From positions 7,346-71,345 of the forward strand of contig QANZ01016059.1 in the NCBI GenBank assembly GCA_003254925.1: a DNA stretch of 64,000 nucleotides, in the 5' to 3' direction. Under the pieces are notes generated by a model. That model did no database searches and was not told the DNA's origin. It saw only the letters and a program-made list of their open reading frames with translations. The stretch comes from Chamaecrista fasciculata (Eukaryota > Streptophyta > Magnoliopsida > Fabales > Fabaceae). Below, piece by piece: positions 1 through 12,045 of the stretch. Made by a program: the position numbers and the translations under genes. Positions within the stretch are counted from its first letter, which is position 1, and every line of letters starts with the position of its first letter.

Positions 1-383
1 TTTTTTTTTTACTTTTTATTATACTATTTTTATATTTTATACTACTAAATATTTTTTTAATTGTAAGAAATACATATCTATTATTATTTTTATCAATTGT
101 ATATTAAAAATATACATAAAATATATATTTAATCTTAATTAAATCAACATTTTTTTAACAATTAAGTCAAATTAAATGTCTTTATTGATAAAAACATCAT
201 TAAATTGATCCAAAATTAATTGTTTTACCAATATATATAAGTTTAAATATATATAGAATAAATAAATAAATTTTTTTTTAAAAAAAAAATTTGGCCCGGC
301 CGGACCCTGGTGGACCCGGTGACCAGGCCCAGCCCGGGTCTCAGGCCAGCTGTGGACCCAGCCCGGCCCGTGAACACGCCTAA
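1..383. repeat. Right part of a probable hAT-like MITE, cut by the window edge
   Basis: Very AT-rich sequence (1-290) ends in a GC-rich block (about 292-383) rich in GGCCCGGCC-type words. The same arrangement, AT-rich core with GGGCCGGCCC-rich ends, occurs in the complete element at 43718-44291, which has a hAT-type 8-bp duplication. The left end and any target duplication lie outside the window, so the class is inferred by resemblance only. Confidence 0.4.
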
Positions 384-1229
384 CTCTTTCTATAATAATA
401 TAAGAAACAAGCATGATTGAAGAATGAAAAATATTGCAACTAAAAAAATAATAATATTATAATTTTTTTGTTTAATTAAATTAATATAAATTATATATAT
501 ATATATAAATAAGAGTGTGTGTGGGGTGTGTGAAAGAGAGAGAGAGGTGTATGTGTGTGTGAGAGAGAGAAAGAGAAAAAATGTTTGAGTGGAAAAGATA
601 AAAAAAATGATGAGAAATGATAGATAGAGAGAGAAAATTATAAGTGTAATAAATGAGGGTATGTAAAATTACTATTTTGTCTAGTTCTCTTTTTTATATT
701 TGTATTAAAATATAAGTAATTATAGGTGTGTAGATAGATTAGTAATTGTAAGAGAAAATGATATGATGTTGTGAATGAGATGATGATGTGGATGAAATAA
801 GATGAGATGGAGGTTCAAAAAACACCCCACCAGTACTCTTCATCCAATCCTAGGATGAGATTAAAATTGAATGAGATTGGAATAGAATTGGAGTGTCCCC
901 AAAGATAACCTAAATGAGATAGGATTGGAATTCCAGAGCTCCCAAACGGCCCTAAGTTAATCCACGCCCATTCTCAAGGCTTCTATGTAATATAAAACAG
1001 CGAAAGTGTACAAATGAGTTTTTTAAACGTAGGTCCACACGAATCTATTGGGATCTTGAAAGGCAGTGGCGTTCAGTGGGTCACATGCTCATCATGTACT
1101 ACAAAAAACTGAAACGAATCATGTGCTAGTTTACTGTTTATTATAACCTAATCTACAATATAAAAAACTAGACTCTGATTCGATAAGTGGTGTTGTATTA
1201 TTTGACCAATTTCTCTTTTCACATTTGAA
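384..1229. other. Intergenic spacer with GT/GA microsatellite
   Basis: No gene is visible. At about 510-575 there is a mixed (GT)n/(GA)n simple repeat. Around 840-955 the sequence ends in a block reading CCCAAACGGCCCTA, which resembles a terminal inverted repeat of a 'GGGCCGTTTGG' type MITE. I could not find the matching left end, so it is not called as a separate element. Confidence 0.5.
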
Positions 1230-1573
1230 CATTTGAAACTGAGGTTAAGGAAGGGTCAATAAAAAAATTCTGTACAAAATATAGGAAGCCAAATTTCCGT
1301 AGCCCATAGCAAGCAGGTCAGTGCAAGGCTGGAAAAAAGTTGAGGTGAAGTTGCACTTGAAAGTAACAAAATCTCCTCAACCTCACAACTGAAGTTCGCT
1401 ATGGAATATCTGGATAAATGAAAAAAGGCCACCACCCTTGACAAAGTAAAGACCAGACCTATGTCTAGCAAAAACAATGCCGAACCTAATTCACGAGCCT
1501 CATCGCAACTGTGCAGTAAACTTAACGGGTCCTTCTAGTTGTCACAGCATCAGATGTGGGGGTTATCAGTTAT

Positions 1574-4500
1574 CTACCCATCCCCATCTGAGTACTCAGA
1601 AGCTTTCATAGCTTCGGCAGTCATAAGAGCAGTCACAGCCTTGTGAATTGCAAGATCTGCTCTATAGAGCAACCTCTGAGCCCTCTCTCTCTTCAACTTA
1701 GCCACCTTCTGTGCATGCTGAGCCGCACCTGATGCATCGCGCAACCTAAACTCATCAATGTCTGAATCATCCACTTGTTCAATCTCGTAGTTTTGGTTTG
1801 GAGAGACTTCCACGAGATACTCCCTGTGGTTAGGAAAGTCATAGTAGCCCATATTCCACCTACTATCCCCATTTCTCTTCCTTGATATTCTCTGGTTCAA
1901 TGAAGCCATCATTTGTGAATCATTATGATACATAGATGACCCAGATTTCATTGACCTGCTCCTGTGAAATTTGGAGATATTTCTATCAAATCCATCATTG
2001 CTTGCATTATAATATGCCATGCTGCCAGACCCTCGGGGCGTGATTATCCTTAGTGGTGTCAGAGGCAATGGGGAATCATCCAAAGAATCATAATTATGAC
2101 CTGGGAATGTAAACTTTTCATCGCCATATGCAAAGCCATTCAGTCTTCTTCCTGAGATATCAACCATCAGGTAATAAAAAATAAACATTTGTTATGTCCC
2201 CTCCGATAAACAATTATTCAAATGTAAATGTAACAATAGGTATGTTTATCAAAACTCACCAAAAGCATGAAAACCATCTTGATCTCCTAAGTAACCGTGT
2301 GTATGCCCAGAGACTGACATTCTTTTTTGGGATCGCTGTTTTGATCCCCTGTTTGTTACTTCTAAGCCCCTTGGTTTCAAACAGAAAGCAAACATGGGTG
2401 GCTTCTCCGACATTGCAACTCTATCCAGGCAGCCATTAGGACTGGGAATACTGTTATTGGTCATAGCTACTTCCCACTCTCTCAATTGTTGTTGATATCT
2501 TTCCCATTGAGGGGGCTGAACAGATCATAGAAATTAATCAAATTATGATATAATATTTCAAGCAATTGATAAACAAATATGCTGATCATGTAAGCAAATA
2601 AGATCAAAAAGTATACTAGACTTTATAGAATTGTTATGTCAGCTAAAAAAAGGGATAAATAATGCAAAGTCAAAGAGAGGACAAGGATCCCAAGACATGG
2701 ATTTATAAACAACTAACAGTTAGCCCACAAAAACAAAAACAAAATCCCATACCACGCCCATATAGATAGCACTTGCGGAAACCCAAGGGGAGGCCAAAAA
2801 TAACAATTTCCCAAAGAAAATATGATGAACAAAGACATCACTCTTCCAGAGGACTTCATGCTACCCTAACAGTCTACTGTTACAGCCACAGGACCCAATA
2901 GAATATACTAAGTTTAAATATGACTTAGTCTTGTGTTGTGTGATAGGACACCATTTTTAAAGTATCATTTCCTCATAAACTATTACAGACCAGCCACAAC
3001 ACTTCATTGTGCAGCAACAACATGACTACTAGTTTTGAAACTCCAATGACACATCACACAAATGTGTTTCTTCTTGGTCACCAATAAATGCAAAAAAACA
3101 AAAATGACTTTAAAGAACAAGCTATGATTAATTGAGAAGTGTGAATCATGTTCACAAAGACAGACCTTTTGAAGAATTGCATAAAAATTAATGAGTAATC
3201 TACATAGCTTTCACATGGAAGCCATAACAACCAATGAAAACAACAGAATCTACCATCGTAAATAGATTAACTAAAAAAAATGCACTACTCTGCAGTAGCA
3301 TGAGCAATTTAGCCGTAGGTTGGAGTCTCCTGCAAATAAGTACTACTTTAAGTGTATCAAATATTAAATAAATCCAGCACATGCTAACAACCTCTCTTCC
3401 TCCTCCCTCCTCAAGCCCCCTCAATCCTCCCCCATCCAGGTCGACAAGGGTAGCTAACTAGCTATCATATTACATGGCATATTCCTAAAATGTAAAAGAT
3501 AAACCATGAGTATAAGAACAATCTTTACAGTACCTGGAAATGTCGTATTAGAGCCATTCCCTTCTTCTGTCTTCTCTGCTGCCAATGTTCATAGATTGTT
3601 TTGACTGCACACAAGGGCCTAATATCAGCCATGAGTTCCTCAATTTCTTCAGGAGAAAACTCATCACGCTGTTGAGTGTATGCAGCCTTTTCAAACATGT
3701 CCATTGTCTTCTGGAATAGCTCATCAGAGATCACCTCCCAGTCACTGTTGTCTTTTTCAGTATTTCGGATGTCAGAAAGCCACTGCTCATCCTCACTATC
3801 CATGTCATACAACACACGTAATGAATCCAAAGCCATCTCAACATCTGTCTCAACTTGACGGAAATACTTGGAGCTGCGAACAAATGTAACTTCACTACCA
3901 TTTTCATCATTCTTCTCTATCAACCTGACACCAGGAATAGGTATATTTTTAACTGAAGCAGCACGGATGTTTCGATTGTAGCATTCCTCATGCATCTCCT
4001 TGAAAAGAGCCCACTGGCTCCTATCAGTAAATTCCAAGACCCAATCCTTCCCTCCTTTCCACATCATAGCATGTGTGTAACGATTTGTTGATCCAGGCTG
4101 CAGAAACTGATGAGCTTTATATGAATACTTTGTAATCCCTGAGAGTTTTACAGAAAGTTTCCACTCATTATGATCACAAAGCTCTAATACAACTTGGGCA
4201 CCAGATTCTCTCCACCCTTTCTCACCAAGGGTAATCAACACATTTGCCTCACAGGACAAGGATTCAAAATTCTTCTCAGGGCCTCTAGCAATATCTGATA
4301 ATTTCTTTTCATTGGCCCTTCTGATTCGTTTGTGAGAAAACCCTTTCTGATTAGGATTTCTGTGCCTTGAATTATAATCAAAACCAGAGAAAGGCAATGA
4401 ATATGATACTTGTGTCCGTGGTTTCTTGGGTCCATTACCAAAACCATTGTGAAGAGAGCCAGCCTTTCCATCCGACCACCCATGTGATGGGAATCCAAAT

Positions 4501-7500
4501 GATGAGGAACTAGCTCTGTTTCGATGCCAAACACTTCTGGGCGCAGTTGGATTGGGGCTTGGGAGGACACCTCCATTTATATTCCAAGTTAAATCAGAAG
4601 GGTGTTGAGCATCATGCAAATCACACTCTGTAGGTTTATCAATATGGTCCACTGAAGATATGTCAATACTGAGATCACCCAGAAAAGAATGGGTTACACC
4701 TCCAGCCTTATCCTTGCCAATCAAAGAACTTTGAGGCATTGAGCAATGTTCTAACCTTGAATTGTGGGATTGCCCCTCTGGTAACTGAATAATACTACGC
4801 CTCTCCGAACCAGAAGAACAAGAAGTGCCAACATCACGAGGACCATTGTTCTGATTATTTTGAGGAAGAACTCCATGACCACAATCCAAGGGACCAGTTA
4901 GCAGCTCAGGTTCGGCATAAGAAGCATTCTTTGAGAAAACTGTTACACTTTCCTTGAGAGTATCTCCAGAAATCATGTCAGAGCAATTACCAGTGTTTTC
5001 CTGCTCATCTACTGGCATTTGATTACACAAGCTTATATGAGCAACTGACCGCTCCATCAGCAACTTAAGATGCAAACTAATAAAAAATGTAGGCGCAGCA
5101 GCAAAAGAAAGAGCAAATGGAGTAAATTTCCACTTGCCAGCATCAGAAAATTGACTAGTACTGACAAGGGTGAACTCTTTGGGAACACCCATAATAGCAA
5201 TTCCCGGCCTTGACCTCTTCCGCATGACCTGTAGTTTATTGAAGTTAAAGATACTAGTTGATTCAAAACCCAGAGGAAAATACTATCCAAGACACGTCTA
5301 TTTGAATGAAACATTGGAAGTTTCAAGAACAACTTCAAAAGAATTTAACAACAGAAAAAGACAAAGTTGCAGTGTTTATCTCCAAAAATATACATCAAAT
5401 GTAAATAAGAATATACAATACACATTAAATACTGAGATATAGAGAACAACTAATTAACTATTATCGCTAAATTCCAATAATAGAAGAGGTTGCATAAAAG
5501 TAGCAATCACAAAATGTAGAAAAAATAGAGTGGTACCTTGAACGAGGAGGGCTTGCCACTAGTAGTAGATAACTCACTCAATCCATTTTGAAGGGCTTGT
5601 ATGTTATCATATGTGCATTCAGAGACAAGGAGCTGCTTACTGAACTGGCAATAGCTCTTAAGTTTAGAATCTATGTAGGTCCACTTTGAATTCTTCACTC
5701 TGGAGAAGTTGTAAAATGCAAACACAAGCTGCTTCTTGATGTCATGTGAACATGAAAACTTGAATCTGATAGATGTAACTGGCAACTGCAAGTCAACATA
5801 CAACCTTCGGTCAGCAGATTGATGAAATACCCTAAGGACCAAAGAGACAAAGGATGCAGCCATCATCAAGCAACCTTCAAATAAAAGGAACCTCAACCCA
5901 ACAACATTATCCACAAAAAGCATCTCCAAACGAACTCTTGGCCACTTAATCATAAGTGTACCATACTGAAGCAGCATTACAACATGAAGCAACCATGTAT
6001 CCTGAAATTCAAATGAGCTATTCCTCACCAAATGTACTGGAAAGTTCAGCTCAAATTTGACTGCTACCGATTCCGTGTCCAGAAAACATATTTTCAATAT
6101 GCCTGCATTGTAAGTGAACCCAAAAGGCCCATCAACCTCAAGCCTTCTATCATCTGGTTTTTCAACTTCCACAACCCCGCCAAGAACAGAGTTAAAGTAT
6201 CTGGAACCAGGTGTACTAACTTTAACATTGTTTCCTTCCAATACAGAAGATATTGGAGTTGGCCTGCGAAACCGCCTTCTAAAATATACAATAGGCAGTT
6301 TGCCATCTTTAGGACAGCTAGCACTTTGCAGTGAGGACTTCTCTCTACAACTATCACCTAATTTATCTTGCAATAAGGAATCACTGGATAGATTTCTTCC
6401 ATCCCCTCTCCAAGAACTATTTACTAAATGTCCCGGTACCTGAGCAGCCTCATTATACAACAAGGGCGACGCGGACTTCAGAGATTTCACAGAAGTCTTC
6501 TGCTTTTTAAGGCCATGGAAAGAGGATTTAACCCGATGAGTTGTTCGAGCCAACCAAGAGATTATAGGCTCGGAGTCCATACAGTTTCCACCATAGCTAT
6601 CATCCTCTTGAATCAGTTCTCTTCTTTGCTTTTCTTTTCTGGATTTGCTTCCTTTTTGCTCATTCGAACTCCTGCTCCTGATCACAGCTCCTTTGCCCCC
6701 CGAATTTCCAGGAATTTCACCAGGAAATAACAGAAGTTTAAATCTCTCAGTTTGGAGATTAATCCATTCTTCATCCCGATCATCATATTTGATGTGGTGA
6801 AGCTTTTTTTCCTCATCATAGTCATTGATAAGGCCAAAATACCAAATCTGGTCTAAAGGCCAAAAAACCTTAATTCGCCGATTCAATACCCAATATGCAT
6901 CCAAATCATGCATGAAAACTTCGTAAAAATGCCGCCTCTTCCTGGAGTGACCCTTCTCTTTGTGCTGATTTCTTGGCCTCAAGATCCTACCAGCAGCATC
7001 AACAGATGCTGATTCTGCACCTGACAGAGTCTTGGAGTCAGGATGGACAAGATTCTCCCCAGAATGTAACACTAAGGACAAATCATTTGCAGATGGTAAT
7101 GTAGATGACTTACTACCAGAGGAAAACGCAGTACAGCTTGGATCAAACCTTGAAGATAGCATCCTTGCTGCATTCTCCTCAAGATTCTCCTGATCATACT
7201 CCTGTAGTTTCTCAGATAATTTACTACCATCAATCAAAGGCTTGGACTTCTTTGCAAGACTAGTATTATCTGGACCCAAAGAATCTTGCTTCCTCCTATC
7301 CTTCTTCCTGGACTTCTTCAAAGAAGAATTACCACTATTTACAACAGAATGACAGGCAGAGTCCTCCTTCCCCTTGAAATGCTGAGTGGAATTTGAATCA
7401 CTACTCCTATTTTCCTTAAATTCATCAAGATCTCTCTTCTGTTTAATTTTTGACGACTCAGCCCTCCTATCCAAATCATCCCGACTAGGATTGGTCATCT

Positions 7501-7963
7501 GATCGTCAAGATCACTTTTGCCTACCAGAATTGGTCCTTGACAAACTTCAAGTTTCTTTCTACCAACAAAATTCCGCTTTCGCTTTGGAATATGAAAAGC
7601 AGCATCATCTAGACTAAGCGAAACTCTATTTAAACCACTATTACCACTTGATCTCTGACGCACCCCCGACTTTAATTCATGCAAATCCTGCCTACCAGAA
7701 CTTGGCCCACCCAGACATTCTCCATCAACAATCTTTTTGGCGCTACCATCAGCAATTTCTAAGCTCTTTAAAGAGACTTCCTTCCTAGACTTCCTCTTCT
7801 TGTTCCTCTTCTCATCACCACCCCCATGACTACTACCTTTCCTCTTTAAGTTCTTCTTTGGAGTCTCCTTCGTCTCTTTTGATTTATATAAACTTTTAAG
7901 ATCCAAAGTTCTTGATTTTTTGGGAATTGGAACCCCATGGGAATTCTCCGCTCTACCTTCCAT
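1574..7963 (-). CDS. EPCR1: Enhancer-of-polycomb-related chromatin protein (EPCR1/EPCR2 type), 1651 aa
   Basis: Four coding exons on the minus strand, 7963-5537, 5228-3534, 2515-2260 and 2151-1574, all with GT-AG introns, give 1651 residues. Residues 1-300 are basic, lysine-rich and probably nuclear. About residues 341-414 form a Tudor/PWWP-like fold with the aromatic and acidic motifs VFWPLDQIWYFG and KYDDRDEEWI. About residues 1237-1400 are the Enhancer-of-polycomb (EPL1) region with IPIPGVRLIE, YDMDSEDEQWL and PPQWERYQQQL; the C-terminus is a basic helix followed by an acidic tail. The start at 7963 is chosen because a CTGCAG acceptor lies 7 bases upstream; the in-frame ATG at 8011 falls in the 5'UTR intron. 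Known family: Arabidopsis EPCR1/EPCR2 are subunits of the PEAT complex (PWWP-EPCR-ARID-TRB), which acts in chromatin silencing. That this is EPCR1 rather than EPCR2 is not decided. Confidence 0.92.
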
Positions 7964-8430
7964 CGACAATCTGCAGGAGAGACGCCCAGACAAAGATTTC
8001 CCAATTTTCACATTCCATCATACATGCCTTTACCCGTTTTTCAGATCTGTCACCAAACCAACAAAAATAAATAATCCTTCAACCAACCCAAAAACTGAGA
8101 TCGCGCCCAATGTCCCTTGCATTGGCGTAAAATTATTCAAAAAAAAAAAAGTACCACACAATTAACCACGAAACTAACTAAAGTAATCCGGATACATACC
8201 TCAATCGACATACCATGAAATATTCGATTCTTCCAACATATAATGAAGATCACGAGCATAAATCATAGATCATTGTTTGAATTTCGCCTCAGCCATTCGA
8301 AACCCTAAAAAAATTCTGCGATTTTGGAATAAAATTCCGGATAATTTCGATTTCTCTTTTATTATTATTAAATTTTAAACGGAGAAGACGGACAATACTC
8401 GGGAACTAGGGTTTCCTCCAGTTACAAGAG
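7964..8430 (-). other. 5' leader of the EPCR gene with one intron
   Basis: On the minus strand a non-coding leader (about 8430-8201) ends in GAG with donor GTATGT; the intron 8200-7971 ends in CTGCAG, and the next exon starts at 7970, seven bases before the start codon. The transcription start near 8430 is a guess from the change in base composition. Confidence 0.6.
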
Positions 8431-9171
8431 TAAGGGTTTAGATCGAAATGGTAAAAAAAAAAATCATGAACTAATTGAAATGATAAAACATAGGTGAACT
8501 ATGATGATCCTGGTGATTGGGTACGTGGCATAGTACAGATCGTCAGATTGGAAAATATTTAGTGAGGGTAATGGATGGGCACCTCGTAGTCTATAATGAA
8601 CAAATTACTTATAGACAGACGATGGAGATATGAACGGCCAGGATTTAACACTTCCCTAAGACGAGCAAAAACTATAAATAATCATACAGTAAACAGTGAG
8701 GACTGTGTAGACTGTAGAGATAGTGACTATCATTTAAAACATGATTGGGACTTTATTTTGAGTTAAAACTTAAAAGTATCGCTTATTAAAAATTATTTGT
8801 TTACCAAAATTCTTAAACAATTTATCTATATGTCTACTTATAAGTTTAAAAACTATTTGTTTACCAATTCTGATAGGCAAAAGTATCCCTCAACTATTTT
8901 TGGTTTAACAAGTTATGAAAATCAAGTATTAATAATGAAAACAAAAATTGAAAATAAAAAAATTAATAATATCTTTATAATTCTTAGTTTTTCAAGATTT
9001 TTAAACCAAATATGTTTTATGCTTTTCATTTTTAAAATGATATCACTTTGAGAACTAAACTTGTTCACTAAATGTTGAAAATTTATAAATGAAAAATATT
9101 TCTAATAACTAAAAATAAGAGATATTTTCATAAACCAAACACTCCTAAGTTATTTTATTTCACTTATGATA
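8431..9171. other. Intergenic spacer, nothing recognised
   Basis: This should hold the EPCR promoter at its left end. The rest is AT-rich sequence without an ORF of known family, RNA gene or clear repeat. Confidence 0.5.
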
Positions 9172-9180
9172 TAAAATAAA

Positions 9181-9571
9181 AGTTAAAGTATAAATTTGGT
9201 CCAATATTTTTTTTCTCAATTCTCAATTTGATCTTATATCTTTTTTTGTTGCACTTTTGGTCTCATATCTTTAGGTCAGGACTCAATTTTGTCTCATATC
9301 TTTTTTTGTTGCAGATTTAGTCTTATATCTTTGGGTTAATTGCATAATTAGTCTTATATCTTTGGGTCAGGTTTATAAGTGGTCTCGTATCTTTATAAAA
9401 TGTTGATCATTTTGCAGAGATATCAAACTAATTCTACAACTTTACTAAAAGATATGAGACCAAAATTGGGACCTTTTCCAAAGATATATGACCAAAACTG
9501 CAAAAAAAAAAAGATACAATACTAAATTAGGAACTGAGTAAAAGATACAAGACCAAATTTGCCCATTAGCC
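9181..9571. mobile_element. Foldback MITE, Mutator-like, 9-bp target duplication
   Basis: A 391-bp element whose ends are inverted: the left end carries AAATTTGGTC and the right end GACCAAATTT. Arms are built of repeated 'TCTTATATCTTT' words on the left and their complements on the right. It is flanked by an exact 9-bp direct repeat TAAAATAAA (9172-9180 and 9572-9580). A 9-bp duplication is typical of Mutator-like transposons, so this is a non-autonomous MULE-type MITE; it encodes nothing. Confidence 0.75.
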
Positions 9572-9580
9572 TAAAATAAA

Positions 9581-10268
9581 TCATTTTGAACTAATTATCC
9601 CACCATCCTTTTAATTGTCCAATAAATCCAATAATAATCATCATAGCAATATATTTATCACGGTTACCTTTTTTATTTTACAAGTTGAAGAAAACATAGC
9701 CATATTTTACAAAGTATTTAAAATTTGATATTCACTTTCACCATCTATATTTCATTAGCAACCGAATCACCAAAATAACTACTTTTATTATACAAATATT
9801 TTTCTTCAAAGTGAGTATCAAAGTAAGTAGGTCTAGGATAATAATTTTTAGTTAGAACATATGAAGTATTTGGATTATTTCTACCAAACTTAATTTAATT
9901 TATAGCATTACCATCACTATTGTTGTCATATTAACTGACCACATTTATATGATTTTTGGTATTTTTTAATTCTAACTTGTTAAACCTTTTAACCAAATTA
10001 ACCAATAAAATGATCACTTTTTTCTAATTTTATTTTGTTTATTTTTTTTAAAAAAAAAAAGTTGATGTCTCGTGAAAATTTAAGTTAATGCTATTTTTTT
10101 TTATATTTTTTACTTGAAAAAAGCATACACGTTATGCAAAATTGAACTATTACAACTTAAAATATGATGATATACTATCAATCAATATAATAATTTTCAA
10201 TGACAACTTTATAACTTTCTCTCCTCAACTTATTATTTTGTTTTTTATTCTTATATATTTATACTTTT
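9581..10268. other. Intergenic AT-rich spacer, nothing recognised
   Basis: AT-rich sequence between a MITE and a LINE. I see no gene or structured repeat. Confidence 0.5.
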
Positions 10269-10285
10269 ATATATAGATATGACTT

Positions 10286-10723
10286 CTTCTTTCTTTTTTC
10301 TTTTTTTGTGGAAAAGGGCCTAACTAGGCCAAGACAAAAACGGCACAAGGCCAGCAAAACGACGCAGAAAGACAAAAAAAACAAAACGATGCAGAGAGCT
10401 AAAGCAAACAGAATTGACGCCAGACAAAGCGCCACCTACCCAACCCCATAAATCCTAGACGAACCCAACCCCATCGTGTCTCTCATCATCAAAGAAACAA
10501 GGCTCAACGGCGGCGACTCAAGTAGTACCACCCTTCCGTCGTCACGCTGGTCACGCCCCAAGCCAGCAAGGAGGTCACCGCAGAGATTAGCTTCTCTCCA
10601 TATGTGTTTTATAGTCCAACGACACATCTCGTGGAGAATCTTCAACACTTCGTCAACAATGACGAAAATTTCAATCGGACAGCCGCATCGATTCAAGGCA
10701 TTGACAATATATACACTAACACA
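10286..10723 (-). mobile_element. 5'-truncated LINE-1 fragment with RNase H end, 17-bp target duplication
   Basis: Read on the minus strand, 10696-10436 encodes the tail of a plant LINE-1 RNase H domain, with motifs such as WTIKHIWREAN and GDLLAGLGRDQ. The 3' end is at the left: a T-rich tract at about 10283-10307 is the poly(A) tail read in reverse, next to GGCCTAGTTAGGCCC, a short palindrome. An exact 17-bp direct repeat, ATATATAGATATGACTT, flanks the insert (10269-10285 and 10724-10740). These are the hallmarks of target-primed reverse transcription with 5' truncation. It is not a functional gene. Confidence 0.88.
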
Positions 10724-11026
10724 ATATATAGATATGACTTAAACACACACTCTTTTTAATAAGTCAGTTGAAATACTATATGCATTATACATGTATAATA
10801 TGTTAATAAATTGAATATTTGTCTAATATTATTATTCTTTCAACAATAATATTCATATTTTATTTTACATATTTCACAGATAAAGTTTTAAATTAAATAC
10901 AAAAATTTTGAATGACAAAAAACATATAAGAAATTTGTATATTTAATTATGTATAAAAAGTATTTAAGTAACTATATAATATATACGTAATTACGTATGG
11001 TTATAAAATTATTTAAATAAATTCAA

Positions 11027-11554
11027 GGCAAAAGTACTCATTTCGTCCCCAAACTTTACACCTATTGTCAATTTCGTCCCCAATGTTTTTTTGCTGTTAA
11101 TTTCGTCCCAAAACTTTACACATGCTGTCAATTTCGTCCCTAATATTTTTTTATTGTCAATTTCATCATTAATCTTTCACATTTTGGTCAATTTTATCCT
11201 TTGCTTTTCCTTTAGCCAAATATTGACGATAAAATCTATGTAGCTAACGATATATAATGTAAAATTGATAGAAAAATAAACTCAAATCCTAACTTATATT
11301 AAAAAACAGGATGCAATTTGTCATTAATTTATTAAAAGAAGTTAGTCAAAAGATAAAATTGACGAAAATGTGAAAGATCGGGGACGAAATTGACAGTTGA
11401 TGTAAAGTTTTGGGACGAAATTGACAACAAAAAAAGATTGGGGATGAAATCGACAGTTGGTGTAAAGTTTGGGGACGAAGTTGACAACAAAAAAAGTTTA
11501 GAGATGAAATTGACAATTGGTGTAATATTTGGGGACAAAATTAGTACTTTTGCC
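11027..11554. mobile_element. Foldback MITE, family A copy 1, 9-bp target duplication
   Basis: A 528-bp inverted-repeat element with ends GGCAAAAGTACT and GTACTTTTGCC. Each arm contains several repeats of 'AATTTCGTCCCCAAACTTTACA' type units, read forward on the left and complementary on the right. An exact 9-bp duplication TAAATTCAA flanks it (11018-11026 and 11555-11563). Related copies lie at 13293-13605 and 44870-45240. Mutator-like by target-duplication length; no coding capacity. Confidence 0.85.
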
Positions 11555-11563
11555 TAAATTCAA

Positions 11564-11826
11564 TGATAGATTTACAAGAAAAGTGATTTTCACCCTCATT
11601 TTCATCTAATCTTCGGAGGATTTTTATGATTTTATCCCTCGTCTCTATCCCTAAAAGGAAAAAAAAATTGCATATAGATTTTTTTTGTCGAGGCGCACAA
11701 AAAAAAATTGAAGTTGTTCACTCCATCGAGTCCATCCTTGACCTTCCAATTGCCAACAAAAAATAAATTTTGGGGTGTCAAGGGGGTGCTCACCCCTTGT
11801 CCATTCCTCTCCTCCATAAAAAAACA
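11564..11826. other. Repeat-like spacer
   Basis: No gene. The segment leads into a block ending CATCCAAACACACCTTAAG at about 11880-11896, which looks like one end of another MITE whose partner end is not visible. Confidence 0.4.
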
Positions 11827-12045
11827 TCCAAACAACATTTTTTTTTTTCACTCCTCTCCATTATCTCCTTGACACTTCATCCAAACACACCTTAAGACAC
11901 AAGAATATTTTGTCATCACTAATATCAAACTTTAANTCCAAACAACATTTTTTTTTTTTCACTCCTCTCCATTATCTCCTTGACACTCCATCCAAACACA
12001 CCTTAAGACACAAGAATATTTTGTCATCACTAATATCAAACTTTA
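11827..12045. repeat. About 109-bp direct duplication on both sides of a single 'n' (probable assembly artefact)
   Basis: The sequence 11827-11935 is repeated almost exactly at 11937-12045, with the only ambiguous base of the window (11936, 'n') at the junction. The copies differ by one substitution (CACTTCATCC against CACTCCATCC) and by the length of a T run. Unmerged contig ends placed on either side of a minimal gap explain this better than a biological tandem repeat. Confidence 0.8.

Noticed and set aside
5057-6443. Several overlapping frames on both strands over the EPCR exons
   Set aside because: Shadows of the long EPCR exons; none shows a family motif or splice support.
7964-8011. 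Upstream in-frame ATG at 8011 extending the EPCR protein by 16 residues
   Set aside because: A CTGCAG splice acceptor directly precedes position 7970 and a GAG/GTATGT donor lies at 8200, so 7971-8200 reads as a 5'UTR intron.
10476-10742. Plus-strand open frame over the LINE fragment
   Set aside because: It is the antisense shadow of the RNase H frame on the minus strand.
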